Shown here: piece after piece, positions 6,373-15,886 of the stretch | How the letters are laid out: each line of letters begins with the position of its first letter | How positions within the stretch are numbered: the stretch's first letter is position 1 | Source of the DNA: a virus | DNA: 23,651 bases | Virus record (IMG/VR): IMGVR_UViG_3300042516_003704 | Coordinates: 1-23,651 of that record | Direction: 5' to 3' (one strand) | Made by a program: the position numbers and the translations under genes | The notes under the pieces: generated by a model | What the model was told of the DNA's origin: nothing | What the model saw: the letters and a program-made list of their open reading frames with translations, nothing else | Database searches by the model: none

Positions 6373-8904
6373 ATGGCTGATAATTCACCAAATCCCAAAG
6401 ATTTACAACAGATTGAACAGTATCTTAGAGCTTCTGGGTTAAGTGCTCAAGACTTAGTTAATAGAATGAACGCTATTAAAAATAGTACTGCTGACTTTAA
6501 TAGAGAATTAGAAAATGCTAAAAGACACTTTGCTGAATTAGATGATGAACTTAATGATTTAAGTAGAACATTTAAAAATGTTTTAGATGATTTAAGAAAA
6601 TGGGATGATACTTCTAATAGAATAAATAGAAGTTATGCAAAATTAGGAAGTTTTTCAGATAAATTAAGATATGATGCTAGAGATTTAAGTCGTTTAAGTC
6701 TTCAAAATATAAAAGATTTAGATAAAAAATCAAAAATTGAATTAGAAAATCTAAATGAAAGAAGAAAAGATTTACAATTAAGATATAATAGTAATGATCT
6801 TTCAAATAAAGAATTAGATCAATTAATTGAATTAAACGGTGTATTTACCGAATCAGGACGATTAAGACAAGATGAGAATAATTACGCTCAACGATTATTA
6901 AATATAATCCAAAGAAGAAAATTAGAAGAAATAAAAATAATCCAAACCTTAGGAATATCAGGCAAATTAGTAGATGGTATTGTAAATTCTTTAGGTAAAT
7001 TAGGCGTTAGTAGTGAGTTTTTTGAAAATTTAAAAGACGATATGCGGGAAGCCGCTAAATCCGGAGATAAATGGAAAGTTATTACTGCTGCTACTAAAGG
7101 ATTAATATCAGGTATAGGTGATGCGTTAACAGATCCTGTTACTAAATTAGCTCTACTTCAACAAGCTTTTAGTTTCTTTTTAAATGCTGCAATCAATACT
7201 AGTAAACAATCAGTTGAATTAGGAAAAAATTTAGGTTATGGTGCTGATAATGCTGATAGAGTACAAAGTAACTTTAGAGTTATTGAAAGAACAGCTAATA
7301 ATTTAAATGTCACTACTGCTAATTTAAATGAAGCCTTTAACCAATTATCAGAATCTACAGGATTTGTATCTGAATATTCAGATGATGCTTTAACAACTCA
7401 AATTAAACTAACTAAACAGTTAGGATTAACAGGTGATGAAGCAGCAGGTGTATATAGATTTTCAGTATTAACTGGACAATCATCTGAAGCAACATACCAA
7501 TCAATGTTAAGAGGATATGTTGCTACTCGTAATTCATTAAATGTTGGTGTTCCTTTTAGAGCAGCAATGGCTGAAGCGGCTAAAGTAACAGGCCAATTAG
7601 CTGCTAACATGGGCTATAATGCTGAAAATACAATTAGAGGTGTTGTAGCAACTAAAGCATTAGGTACTTCATTAGAACAAGCAAAATCACAAGGTGAATC
7701 TTTACTTGATTTTCAATCATCAATTGAAAATGAATTAAAAGCTGAATTAATTACTGGTCAACAATTAAATCTTGAACGTGCTAGAGCAGCTGCTTTAATG
7801 GGTGATCAAGTTACTGTTGCTGAAGAATTAGCAGCTCAAGGTATGACGGCTGCTAAGTTTAGTGGCATGAATGTAATTGCTCAAAAATCATTTGCTGAAG
7901 CATTAGGTACTACATCAGATGAATTAGCTAATCAATTAGCTAAACGTGAAATGGCATTAGCTTCAGGCAAATCATTAGCTCAAATTACTGCCGAAGAAGC
8001 GGATGAGGCTGCTAAACGTCAAGATATACAAGAGAAGTTTAACGCAGCTATGTTAAAATTACAAAGTGTTATTGGTAATCTATTAGCTGGTCCGTTAGGT
8101 TCATTCTTAGAAATGTTAGCTAGTGGATTAGATTTAATAAATAGAATGATATACCCATTAACTGCAATTGGGGCTTTATATGCTGGATTTAATGTAGCTA
8201 AACAAGTAGGTTTAGGACTTGATCGAGCGGCCTTTGTTTTAAAAGGCCAAGAAATGGGACAGGTATTTTTCTTAAATAGACAAAAAGAAGTTGGTCTTCT
8301 AATGGACAAACAAGGTTTAATAGCTAGAATTGCTTATAACGTTCAATTAGCTAGTTCAGCAGCTATTGAAGGAACAATATCCGGAGCTAAAAAACTACAA
8401 GTAGGAATAGAAACTGTTCTTCTTTCACTTAAAAGAAGTGGTTTAGCAATAACTATTAGAGAAGCACTTAATAGTATAGCATCAGCTGCAATGGCTGCTT
8501 ATGAATCAGCAGCAAAAATTCCAGGGATTGGATGGATATTAGGTGGAGCTGCTGCTGCTGGAGTAGTTGGATTAGGTTATAGTTTAATGAAAGATGGTGT
8601 TGTAGATCCAAATAAAGGACCAGTAATGACTGGGGAATTTGGTACTGTACAAATGGATCCAAAAGATAAAGCAATGTATGGTGCTGATGGGAAAATTAAA
8701 GTAGGTACTAATTTATTAGGAGATGATAACGGAAAAATAACATCAATAAAATCTACTCCAGCTATGGATATTACACCAATGGTATCAGCTATTAATCAAG
8801 TAACAGCCGCAATAACAAAAATGAATGATAAATCATGGGATGTGAAACTTGATTCTAAATCAGTAGGAGCTGGATTGATACAAAATTCATATAGATCTGC
8901 TTAA
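6373..8904 (+). CDS. Tail tape-measure protein
   Basis: This 843-residue protein should fix tail length. Residues about 1-190 are long charged helices with coiled-coil character (FNRELENAKRHFAELDDELN; LENLNERRKDLQLRYN). The middle is Ala-rich and helical (TAANLNEAFNQLSESTGF; EAAGVYRFSVLTGQSSEA). Hydrophobic stretches lie near residues 569-610 (LLAGPLGSFLEMLASGLDLI and following) and 716-738 (IPGIGWILGGAAAAGVVGLG), as tape-measure proteins often have. The last residues (WDVKLDSKSVGAGLIQ) resemble the common C-terminal ending of this class. The position after the chaperone gene is decisive. T4 gp29 is 590 residues, so this tail may be longer. I see no lytic motif inside it. Confidence 0.87.
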   Translation: MADNSPNPKDLQQIEQYLRASGLSAQDLVNRMNAIKNSTADFNRELENAKRHFAELDDELNDLSRTFKNVLDDLRKWDDTSNRINRSYAKLGSFSDKLRYDARDLSRLSLQNIKDLDKKSKIELENLNERRKDLQLRYNSNDLSNKELDQLIELNGVFTESGRLRQDENNYAQRLLNIIQRRKLEEIKIIQTLGISGKLVDGIVNSLGKLGVSSEFFENLKDDMREAAKSGDKWKVITAATKGLISGIGDALTDPVTKLALLQQAFSFFLNAAINTSKQSVELGKNLGYGADNADRVQSNFRVIERTANNLNVTTANLNEAFNQLSESTGFVSEYSDDALTTQIKLTKQLGLTGDEAAGVYRFSVLTGQSSEATYQSMLRGYVATRNSLNVGVPFRAAMAEAAKVTGQLAANMGYNAENTIRGVVATKALGTSLEQAKSQGESLLDFQSSIENELKAELITGQQLNLERARAAALMGDQVTVAEELAAQGMTAAKFSGMNVIAQKSFAEALGTTSDELANQLAKREMALASGKSLAQITAEEADEAAKRQDIQEKFNAAMLKLQSVIGNLLAGPLGSFLEMLASGLDLINRMIYPLTAIGALYAGFNVAKQVGLGLDRAAFVLKGQEMGQVFFLNRQKEVGLLMDKQGLIARIAYNVQLASSAAIEGTISGAKKLQVGIETVLLSLKRSGLAITIREALNSIASAAMAAYESAAKIPGIGWILGGAAAAGVVGLGYSLMKDGVVDPNKGPVMTGEFGTVQMDPKDKAMYGADGKIKVGTNLLGDDNGKITSIKSTPAMDITPMVSAINQVTAAITKMNDKSWDVKLDSKSVGAGLIQNSYRSA

Positions 8905-8910
8905 TTTTAA

Positions 8911-8918
8911 TATTTATA
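8911..8918 (+). promoter_or_regulatory. Putative late promoter after the tape measure
   Basis: An exact TATTTATA followed by C, 16 bases before the ATG at 8935. There is no terminator between it and the tape-measure stop. Confidence 0.42.
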
Positions 8919-8934
8919 CTAAAACAATAACAAT

Positions 8935-9159
8935 ATGGGTTTATTAAATTTATTACCAAAAATGCGTTTAGGATTTAAAGGTGCTAAACCAAAATTTAAT
9001 GCTGAAAGTAGAACTTCAACATTACATAATCAATCATCAACAATAGGAGTACCTCCTATTACTCGTAATCATTCATTATTAAATGAAAACAGTATTTTAA
9101 ACCAAAATAAATTCAGATCTAAACCTGGACAAAAATATAACGATAATAAACTAAAATAA
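8935..9159 (+). CDS. Small basic tail protein, unknown function
   Basis: This 74-residue, Lys/Asn/Ser-rich protein begins MGLLNLLPKMRLGFKGAKPK, a hydrophobic then basic N-terminus that resembles the starts of the next two proteins. It also carries TSTLHNQSST, which closely matches TSILHNEVST in the next protein. The rest looks unstructured. It is the first gene after the motif at 8911 and lies 1 base before the next gene. The neighbours imply a tail or baseplate component or assembly factor; I cannot name it. Confidence 0.68.
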   Translation: MGLLNLLPKMRLGFKGAKPKFNAESRTSTLHNQSSTIGVPPITRNHSLLNENSILNQNKFRSKPGQKYNDNKLK

Positions 9160-9160
9160 T

Positions 9161-9652
9161 ATGGGCTTATTTGATAAACTAAAATTAACCGGAACTAAAA
9201 TGGTAGCTAACTACCAAGCAGGATCTGCTACAGATAATTTGAATGTAAAAGGATCTGCAATAGAATATAAAACCGGTGAACTTTCGGGATATAGTGATGG
9301 TAAAGGATCATTAACTGGAGGTGATAGTATTAATACATTAATTGCAAAACCAACTTCTATATTACATAATGAAGTATCTACTAAAGAAACTCCTAAAAAA
9401 GTAAGTGATGTTTTAAATCCATCATCATATACTCAAAAATATCATAAAACGGCATTAAACGGAATAACTCCAGAAGCATCTAAAATTGATGAAGGTTCTC
9501 CTGCTAAATTTATTGCGCCTTCAAGCCCTTCAGTTAAAGGAAGAAATATAAATACTAAAAGTTATTCTACTGCTTATTCATCTACTAAAACATATCAATC
9601 AACTTTTGAAGATTATAAAAAAGTAGACCCAAATATTACATCTAGGTTTTAA
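9161..9652 (+). CDS. Low-complexity tail protein, unknown function
   Basis: The 163-residue product starts MGLFDKLKLTGTKMVANYQA and continues as a Ser/Thr/Lys-rich chain without obvious globular domain. It shares the LHN-containing segment (TSILHNEVST) with the preceding protein and the MGLFDKLK-type start with its neighbours. Tyr/Ser/Thr-rich repeats near the end (SYSTAYSSTKTYQSTFEDYK) suggest an extended structural or linker role. It is packed 1 base after the previous gene and 2 bases before the next. No homologous family is recognised. Confidence 0.68.
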   Translation: MGLFDKLKLTGTKMVANYQAGSATDNLNVKGSAIEYKTGELSGYSDGKGSLTGGDSINTLIAKPTSILHNEVSTKETPKKVSDVLNPSSYTQKYHKTALNGITPEASKIDEGSPAKFIAPSSPSVKGRNINTKSYSTAYSSTKTYQSTFEDYKKVDPNITSRF

Positions 9653-9654
9653 TT

Positions 9655-11412
9655 ATGTTATTTGACAAATTAAAAAGTACTAAACTCAAATCATTAAAAT
9701 TTGGGGGGACGAAAACTAAAGGAGATTCTATTGAACCTTATATCGTAACTGATATAAATTCATTAGATAATCCTAATAATCCTTCCCAATTCACTACAAA
9801 TGATGATGGATTTATACGTGGAGGTGTAACAAACGCCTTTAATTCATCTATTACTGATACTAAACGTATTTTTAAATTTTTTACCGATCCAACTAAAGGA
9901 CCTTTATTTATTGCTAAACAAGTTGGATTACAACTTTCAAATCCTCCATTAGAAACAAGAAAATTAAGTGTTGAAGGAGAAGGAACTTTAGCTAATGTAA
10001 CTAATGCTGCTTTAAGTGTAGTTAATGCAGCAAATAGTTTATTTGGAGGTAATACTCGTATCTATAATTTAGGTATTAATACATTAGCTCAAGTGCCTTT
10101 ATCAGCATTTGGTGGGCATATTGTTCGTCATGGTTTTTTACCTATTAAAACAGATGATCAAAAATATGAATCAGTAGTTACTTTTAATAATAAAAATACT
10201 AATGCTAATCGTTTAGTAGAATTACGTAAAAAGTTTTTTTTATTAAATAAAGATCGTGACAATAAAGTTGAACAAACTAATCCAAATGAATTAAAAATAA
10301 AAACTAGTTTTGGTAGTTCTAATTCATTATACGGTATAGGTTTTACTTCAATTCATAGAACAACATTTACAGGAGATGGATACAAATTTAATGAATCTCT
10401 TGATAAATCAAAATCAAAAACTAATGGGGGAAATTATCCATTTCTTCTAAAAGTAGAACCACAATCAACTGATTATACAACATATCGAAAAGCTAAATTT
10501 GATACGCAAGTAAAAAATTTAAATATACTTATTGGTCCAACAGCCAAACCAACAGGTTCAATTTTACTAGGAGATGTTGAAAATAGAGGAAAACTACTTA
10601 CAAAAGTATCTCCATTACAACCAACACCTTCAGACGTTCGTGTTGATAATACTATTGTAAAATATAAACCAAGCGGTAGTAATACTGAATTTATTAAACC
10701 TTTTTCTAAGACTAAAAGTGCAATTTATAATAAATTAATACAAACAGCTGCTTTAGTTAAAAATGATGATACTAAAACAACAAAAGAAATTGTAAAAGCA
10801 GGGCAAACGAAATCAATAAAAATTGATTTAAATAAAACAGCTCCAGCAGGTACTATATTTGATTATAATTATAATATTAAAGCATTAACTGCTCCCTATA
10901 ATAGAAATGATGATGGGATAATGAAAGTTACATTTAAGCCAATAAATCCATGGAGTCTTACTACTACCCCATTAGAATTTAAAGCTTTTATAACTGGATA
11001 TAATGAATCTCATGATAGTGGTTGGGATTCTATAAAATATAATGGTCGTTCAGAATTTTTATATACTTTTAACAGTTATAAAAAAACAGCTAATTTTAAA
11101 TTAAAAATACCATCATTTAATAAAACCGATTTAGATACTAATCATACTCGATTAAAAATTCTTCAAAACGCAATGGCTGGAGGATATTTTGAAAACAGAT
11201 TAGGAGGATATATAATAGAAATAAATTTAGGAGGGTATATAAATTCACCATGTATAATTAACAGTATGAATCTTTCCATTCCTGATGAAGCTTCTTGGGA
11301 TATAGACAATAAATCTGAAGATGGAAATAATAATTTACCATTATCTACTTTACTTGAATCTACCTTTAATGTTATTGTTTTAGGAAACGAAGTACCAGGT
11401 ATATATTCATAA
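9655..11412 (+). CDS. Baseplate or tail structural protein, unknown class
   Basis: This is a 585-residue protein. Its start (MLFDKLKSTKLKSLKFGGTK) again resembles the two preceding ones. A helical, conserved-looking block follows at about residues 52-105 (FIRGGVTNAFNSSITDTKRI; GPLFIAKQVGLQLSNP), then beta-rich sequence. The C-terminal 150 residues look like a compact beta domain (PLEFKAFITGYNESHDSGWD; GRSEFLYTFNSYKKTANFKL; LGGYINSPCIINSMNLSIP), reminiscent of phage baseplate/tail-tube-like folds. It lies between the tape measure and the gp53-like and hub-like genes, so a baseplate or tail-end protein (equivalent to gp48/gp54 or hub parts) is likely. I cannot decide which. Confidence 0.72.
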   Translation: MLFDKLKSTKLKSLKFGGTKTKGDSIEPYIVTDINSLDNPNNPSQFTTNDDGFIRGGVTNAFNSSITDTKRIFKFFTDPTKGPLFIAKQVGLQLSNPPLETRKLSVEGEGTLANVTNAALSVVNAANSLFGGNTRIYNLGINTLAQVPLSAFGGHIVRHGFLPIKTDDQKYESVVTFNNKNTNANRLVELRKKFFLLNKDRDNKVEQTNPNELKIKTSFGSSNSLYGIGFTSIHRTTFTGDGYKFNESLDKSKSKTNGGNYPFLLKVEPQSTDYTTYRKAKFDTQVKNLNILIGPTAKPTGSILLGDVENRGKLLTKVSPLQPTPSDVRVDNTIVKYKPSGSNTEFIKPFSKTKSAIYNKLIQTAALVKNDDTKTTKEIVKAGQTKSIKIDLNKTAPAGTIFDYNYNIKALTAPYNRNDDGIMKVTFKPINPWSLTTTPLEFKAFITGYNESHDSGWDSIKYNGRSEFLYTFNSYKKTANFKLKIPSFNKTDLDTNHTRLKILQNAMAGGYFENRLGGYIIEINLGGYINSPCIINSMNLSIPDEASWDIDNKSEDGNNNLPLSTLLESTFNVIVLGNEVPGIYS

Positions 11413-11426
11413 CAATATATTAATTT

Positions 11427-11726
11427 ATGAGATACAATAATCCAGAAATAAAACATACAACATCAGGTAAACGATACTATAAGAGAAAAACATATCCTCA
11501 AATACCTTTTTCTGATACTGATGTATATGTTATTACTACAGTAGGGGATCGTCTAGATTCAATAGCTTATAGTTATTATAATAATGCTGAATTATGGTGG
11601 ATTATATCTATGGCTAATAATAATTCAACAAATGGATCTATGTTTCCACAACCTGGTATTCAATTAAGAATTCCTACTGATATTAATTATGTTTTAAATT
11701 TATTTGAGTCTGAAAACGAAATATAA
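11427..11726 (+). CDS. LysM-like baseplate protein (gp53/gpX-type)
   Basis: This 99-residue protein contains a LysM-type segment: VYVITTVGDRLDSIAYSYYN, then AELWWIISMANN and a closing PGIQLRIPTD. LysM-like domains of this form occur in T4 baseplate wedge protein gp53 and in the small P2 gpX-type tail proteins, where they help join tube, hub and wedge instead of binding cell wall. T4 gp53 is about twice as long, so only this core is present here. The genes before and after, an unknown tail protein and the hub-like gene, match that location in contractile tails. The gap to the next gene is 5 bases. Confidence 0.78.
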   Translation: MRYNNPEIKHTTSGKRYYKRKTYPQIPFSDTDVYVITTVGDRLDSIAYSYYNNAELWWIISMANNNSTNGSMFPQPGIQLRIPTDINYVLNLFESENEI

Positions 11727-11731
11727 AAGTT

Positions 11732-14700
11732 ATGTCTTTATTTAAAGAACCATTTGATGGAAAAATTGTTAAACAATTAGAAGAGCGTCAAAAATTAATT
11801 GGTAATACTTCTCGTTCAAATGAACCCTTCCGTAATAGTATAACTCTTCTTAATTCAAAAACAGCATGGATAAAATTATATTCTAGTGTAGATTTTACTT
11901 ATGATGGAGTAAAAGATGCTTCTGGAGCTGCAAAAAATAATGTATTATTAGGTGGTCGTTTATATGAAAATACAAGTCGTATTAAAAAAACAATAGCTAC
12001 TGATAATGATGAAGGAATTTATGATTATGAAACTATAAATAATTCGACTGGAATTACATCTGCTAATCTTCTTGGTCGTAGACCAATGCCTGGTATAAAT
12101 AATATATCTATTCAAAGTAAAAGTGCATATGGTTCGTTACGTCAAGCAACAGTTAATTTTCAATGTTGGGATGTAGAACAACTTAATATTTTAGAAGCTC
12201 TTTATATGCGTCCCGGTTATACTGTATTATTAGAATGGGGATGGTATCCTTATATGAGTAATGATGGTAAAATAAGTTTACTTAATTGGGAAGATAAAGG
12301 TTTCTTTGATCGTAAAAATATAGATGTTCAAGAATATTTACTTAAATTACGACAAAGATCAATAAATAGTCATGGTAACTATGATTCAATGTTTGGTTAT
12401 ATTAAAAATTATAGTTGGAAATTAAGAAATGATGGTGGTTATGATTGTATGACTGAAATTATTTCTACTGGAGAATTATTAGAATCATATAAAATAAATT
12501 TTTCCGGAGCTTCAATTTCAACTAATAGTACTGGTACTTTATTATCTAATACTGAATACGATCATATTAAAGAAATTAATAAAGAATATCGTAGAAATAC
12601 ATTAGCTGGATTATTAGCTGAAACTTATGCTTTAGCTAAAGAAAACGCAGGTGTATCATCAATGGATATCGGCAATGATATAGTTGCAGTAGTTGGAATT
12701 AACCCAGATAGATTTACAACAATCAACCCAACAAGTGATGTTATACCATATACATCGATCAATAATAAAACTGGGAATATATACTATGCAACAAAAGAAA
12801 TTGAATTAGAAAAAGAAGGTTGGCTTTCAACAGATTCAGAAGCTAATGATGGAAAAAAAGCAACAGAAGGATTTATAACTGATGATGATTCTAATGTTTA
12901 TATTACATTACGATCTTTTGTTGAATTATTAAATAATTTTATATTATTAGAAAATCCAGATTCTTCTAAAACCGATAGAAATATTATTAAATTATCAGTA
13001 GATGATAGACCAGATTCTATAAATGCTAATCAACCTCTTCGTTGTTTATATAATCCACTTCAAATTTCAGTTGATCCTCGTATTTGTATAATAAAAAATA
13101 ATTTATTTGAACCTTTAATTCAAGGAATTAACATAGTTGATAATCCTCAAGAAACACCTCAAGTAATTCAAACAATAGATCCTAAAACAACTGCTGCTCA
13201 ATTTGAACCTATAATTAAACAATTGAAGGATATAAGAGCAAAAGATAGTTTAGGGGGTGGGTTAGAACAAGAATTTAAAAATGCACTAGCAAAAATAAAA
13301 ACTAAAGAAGAATTAGCTGGAATTTCTGATTATTATTATAATAAATATAATCAAACTTTTTATCGTTTTTTAATTAATGATGATCTTAAATCAAGTAGTT
13401 TAACAGAATTTAATGTTGATGATGTATTTGTAGGATTAGGACTTACTTATGAAGATGTAAAATACTTTGAAAATGATTTTTTAAGAATTATTAATGGTGC
13501 ACTTACAACATCTTCTGCTATATTCCGAATGTTTACAGATATAGACCCGTTTCTTAGAAAAAAAAGAGCAATAAGTTCAGCTAAAAATCAAACAGAAGAA
13601 CAACAAGAAACATTAGACGAAGCAAAAGAAGAAATTAATAGTAATGAAGAAGGTTATTTATCATTTTGTAATAAATTATCTCAAGCATATCATACAAGTG
13701 ATACTAGTATAAATTATGGAGTTCATGGTAATATATTTCTTAATTTAAGAATGTTATATAATTTAGCCGGGTCAGAAGAATTAGAAGGTCAAGATCCAGC
13801 AGAAAAACAATCAATATCTTTGATGAGTTATTTAAAAGATGTATTAACAATGGTCCAAAATTCAATTGGTAATGTTAATAATTTTGAAGTAGTAATTGAT
13901 GGAAATGTTGGATATATTATAGATTTAAATTATGTCTCTCCAGATGATAAACAAACACCTTTTGTTTTTTCAATAAACGATAATACTTCTATTGTTAGAG
14001 ATATATCATTAGAATCACAAATATTTTCTGATCAATCTACTATTATAGCAGTCGCCGCTCAATCAGATGCTGGTAAATTAGGATTAGAAAATAGTTCAAT
14101 GGTTGCTTATAATCAAGGTGTTAAAGATAGAAATATATCTCGAAAAGATACGCCTATTAATAGATCAAAAACAGATAATGATCAACTACAAGGATTCATT
14201 ACAGCTTTATATGATCTATCAGAATTATTTAATTCTATGGATAAAATGTTAGGATTTTTTGATTCTGAGTTATTAGTTGATAGTATACCTAAATATAAAA
14301 AATCATTAACTGATATTATAGTATTTTTTACATCTTATTTTGCTGCTCCTAACAAATATAGAGCTTTATTACCAACTAAATTATCATTAACTATAGATGG
14401 AATTGGTGGATTAATTATTGGAAATGTGTTTGACATAGATAAAAAATTTACTCCTCGATCATATACTGGTGATACTAGTAAATACGGAGTAAATTTACTT
14501 TATACAGTTACTAATATTAAACATGATATTGGAAGTAATGGACAATGGACTACAACAATTGATGCAAATCCATTTATTGGTGACCCAGTTATTAATGACT
14601 TAAATGCAGGTAAACAACAAATTAGTACAAACATAACTCTTAATAAAGTATATTTTTACGATGAATCTACAGGACAAGTAATATCAAAAATTGAAACAAG

Positions 14701-15271
14701 TGATACTCTAAATCTTAATCCTAATAGGATTGGTGAATATGAATACCCTGGTCCTCCAGAGTGGAAAAAATTTGGTTATCAAAATGCCGCTATCGATATT
14801 GAAAAAATGGTTGGTGTTCAAATTGGAGGTGGAGGTGCAAAACCTAGATATACATATAGAGGAACAAAAAATTGGGTATTATTACATCCAGAAGCGGCCG
14901 CACAATATGTAAAATGGCAGGAACAAGCTAAAAAAGATGGAATTTCATTTTCAATTTCTTCGGGTTATAGAGATTTAGCTCACCAGGCTGAAGTAAAAAA
15001 AGTTGCTGGTAAGGCTGCAACTGAACCTGGTTCATCACCACATGGTTGGGGTACTACTATTGATATTAGTGGTCTTAAAGCAGCAGCGGGTGATAGTACT
15101 GCTCCTGGTCCTAATGCAAATGTTAGAAAAACCAATCCATTATATCAATGGCTTGCTAAAAATGGACCTGATTATGGTTGGTATAATCCTTATAGATTAG
15201 CAGATGGAAAACGTCAAGAAGAATGTTGGCATTGGGAATATTGGGGATTCTGGGCTAAACCTAAAAAATAA
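11732..15271 (+). CDS. Large baseplate hub-like protein with C-terminal M15 peptidase
   Basis: This protein has 1179 residues. The N-terminal third (LGRRPMPGINNISIQSKSAY, then YGSLRQATVNFQCWDVEQLN and LYMRPGYTVLLEWGWYPY) looks like the beta-rich hub proteins of contractile tails. The middle contains a charged helix with coiled-coil character (about residues 610-645). The last ~105 residues form a VanY/D-Ala-D-Ala carboxypeptidase-type M15 domain: SGYRDLAHQAE at 1077, zinc ligands H1104 and D1111 in PHGWGTTIDIS, catalytic-base candidate E1164 and third ligand H1167 in EECWHWEYW. The set is complete, so the domain should be active. It likely cuts peptidoglycan peptides at injection, the job done in T4 by the lysozyme domain of gp5. 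The hub assignment rests on position and general look; the peptidase is firm. Confidence 0.88.
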   Translation: MSLFKEPFDGKIVKQLEERQKLIGNTSRSNEPFRNSITLLNSKTAWIKLYSSVDFTYDGVKDASGAAKNNVLLGGRLYENTSRIKKTIATDNDEGIYDYETINNSTGITSANLLGRRPMPGINNISIQSKSAYGSLRQATVNFQCWDVEQLNILEALYMRPGYTVLLEWGWYPYMSNDGKISLLNWEDKGFFDRKNIDVQEYLLKLRQRSINSHGNYDSMFGYIKNYSWKLRNDGGYDCMTEIISTGELLESYKINFSGASISTNSTGTLLSNTEYDHIKEINKEYRRNTLAGLLAETYALAKENAGVSSMDIGNDIVAVVGINPDRFTTINPTSDVIPYTSINNKTGNIYYATKEIELEKEGWLSTDSEANDGKKATEGFITDDDSNVYITLRSFVELLNNFILLENPDSSKTDRNIIKLSVDDRPDSINANQPLRCLYNPLQISVDPRICIIKNNLFEPLIQGINIVDNPQETPQVIQTIDPKTTAAQFEPIIKQLKDIRAKDSLGGGLEQEFKNALAKIKTKEELAGISDYYYNKYNQTFYRFLINDDLKSSSLTEFNVDDVFVGLGLTYEDVKYFENDFLRIINGALTTSSAIFRMFTDIDPFLRKKRAISSAKNQTEEQQETLDEAKEEINSNEEGYLSFCNKLSQAYHTSDTSINYGVHGNIFLNLRMLYNLAGSEELEGQDPAEKQSISLMSYLKDVLTMVQNSIGNVNNFEVVIDGNVGYIIDLNYVSPDDKQTPFVFSINDNTSIVRDISLESQIFSDQSTIIAVAAQSDAGKLGLENSSMVAYNQGVKDRNISRKDTPINRSKTDNDQLQGFITALYDLSELFNSMDKMLGFFDSELLVDSIPKYKKSLTDIIVFFTSYFAAPNKYRALLPTKLSLTIDGIGGLIIGNVFDIDKKFTPRSYTGDTSKYGVNLLYTVTNIKHDIGSNGQWTTTIDANPFIGDPVINDLNAGKQQISTNITLNKVYFYDESTGQVISKIETSDTLNLNPNRIGEYEYPGPPEWKKFGYQNAAIDIEKMVGVQIGGGGAKPRYTYRGTKNWVLLHPEAAAQYVKWQEQAKKDGISFSISSGYRDLAHQAEVKKVAGKAATEPGSSPHGWGTTIDISGLKAAAGDSTAPGPNANVRKTNPLYQWLAKNGPDYGWYNPYRLADGKRQEECWHWEYWGFWAKPKK

Positions 15272-15280
15272 TATATTTTA

Positions 15281-15290
15281 TATATTTAAA
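15281..15290 (+). promoter_or_regulatory. Weak putative late promoter (TATATTTAAA)
   Basis: The core TATTTAAA at 15283-15290 matches TATTTATA in seven of eight bases and lies 22 bases before the ATG at 15313, in the short gap after the hub gene. Confidence 0.33.
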
Positions 15291-15312
15291 TTTTCCTAAT
15301 TATAATTAAATA

Positions 15313-15834
15313 ATGAGACCTCCTAAAAATCAAATATTAGAAAATCTTTACACTGCAGGTAATGAATATATATTATCTAAAACATATGATAATTATGTAG
15401 GTTATTATCATTCAGTATCAGGAAAATATTATATAGGAGCTACATATAATTCTAATGCTATTCAACTAGTACCATATACAGAAAAACGAGAAGTTGCAGC
15501 ATACAATTTATCTAAAATTGATCCTGTTTATATGCGTAACAATCCTAATGTAATTAATATTATTAAAAAAGATGCATTTCCTATTGTTCGTGTTATGTAT
15601 CAATTTTCATTAACTCCACAATATAGATTTTTTATTAAACGAATAAATGAAATAAATGCTCCAATATTTGAAGTAGATAAACAAACATATACAAGTGCTA
15701 AAACAACAAATTTTTATTATACAACAAATGTACTTTGGAGATCTTCTTCAATCGATTATAAACAATTAGAAAAAGAATTACCAGGAATAAATGCATTTTT
15801 AGAAAATAATCCAATGTATGTAAGTGGGGATTAA
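15313..15834 (+). CDS. Hypothetical phage tail-region protein
   Basis: This 173-residue protein is rich in Tyr and Asn. The N-terminal segment (NLYTAGNEYILSKTYDNYVG; YYHSVSGKYYIGATYN) is a pattern I associate with recurring proteins of unknown function near phage baseplate genes. Segments RVMYQFSLTPQYRFFIKR and TTNFYYTTNVLWRSSS look like beta strands. No catalytic motif is visible. It closes the tail cassette. A structural baseplate role is an inference from place. Confidence 0.7.
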   Translation: MRPPKNQILENLYTAGNEYILSKTYDNYVGYYHSVSGKYYIGATYNSNAIQLVPYTEKREVAAYNLSKIDPVYMRNNPNVINIIKKDAFPIVRVMYQFSLTPQYRFFIKRINEINAPIFEVDKQTYTSAKTTNFYYTTNVLWRSSSIDYKQLEKELPGINAFLENNPMYVSGD

Positions 15835-15862
15835 AAATATTTTGAAATTATAGTTTCTTATA

Positions 15863-15872
15863 TATATTTAAT
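15863..15872 (+). promoter_or_regulatory. Weak putative promoter upstream of the polymerase gene
   Basis: TATATTTAAT has the core TATTTAAT, two mismatches from TATTTATA, 14 bases before the ATG at 15887. An AAAAGG at 15874-15879 lies seven bases before that ATG and is one of the few Shine-Dalgarno-like sequences in the window. Confidence 0.28.
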
Positions 15873-15886
15873 TAAAAGGTTATACT

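Noticed and set aside
14730-15200. Two short + strand frames within the hub gene (14730-14912 and 15003-15200)
   Set aside because: They overlap the M15 peptidase domain in another frame. The products are biased in composition, and no start context or motif supports them.
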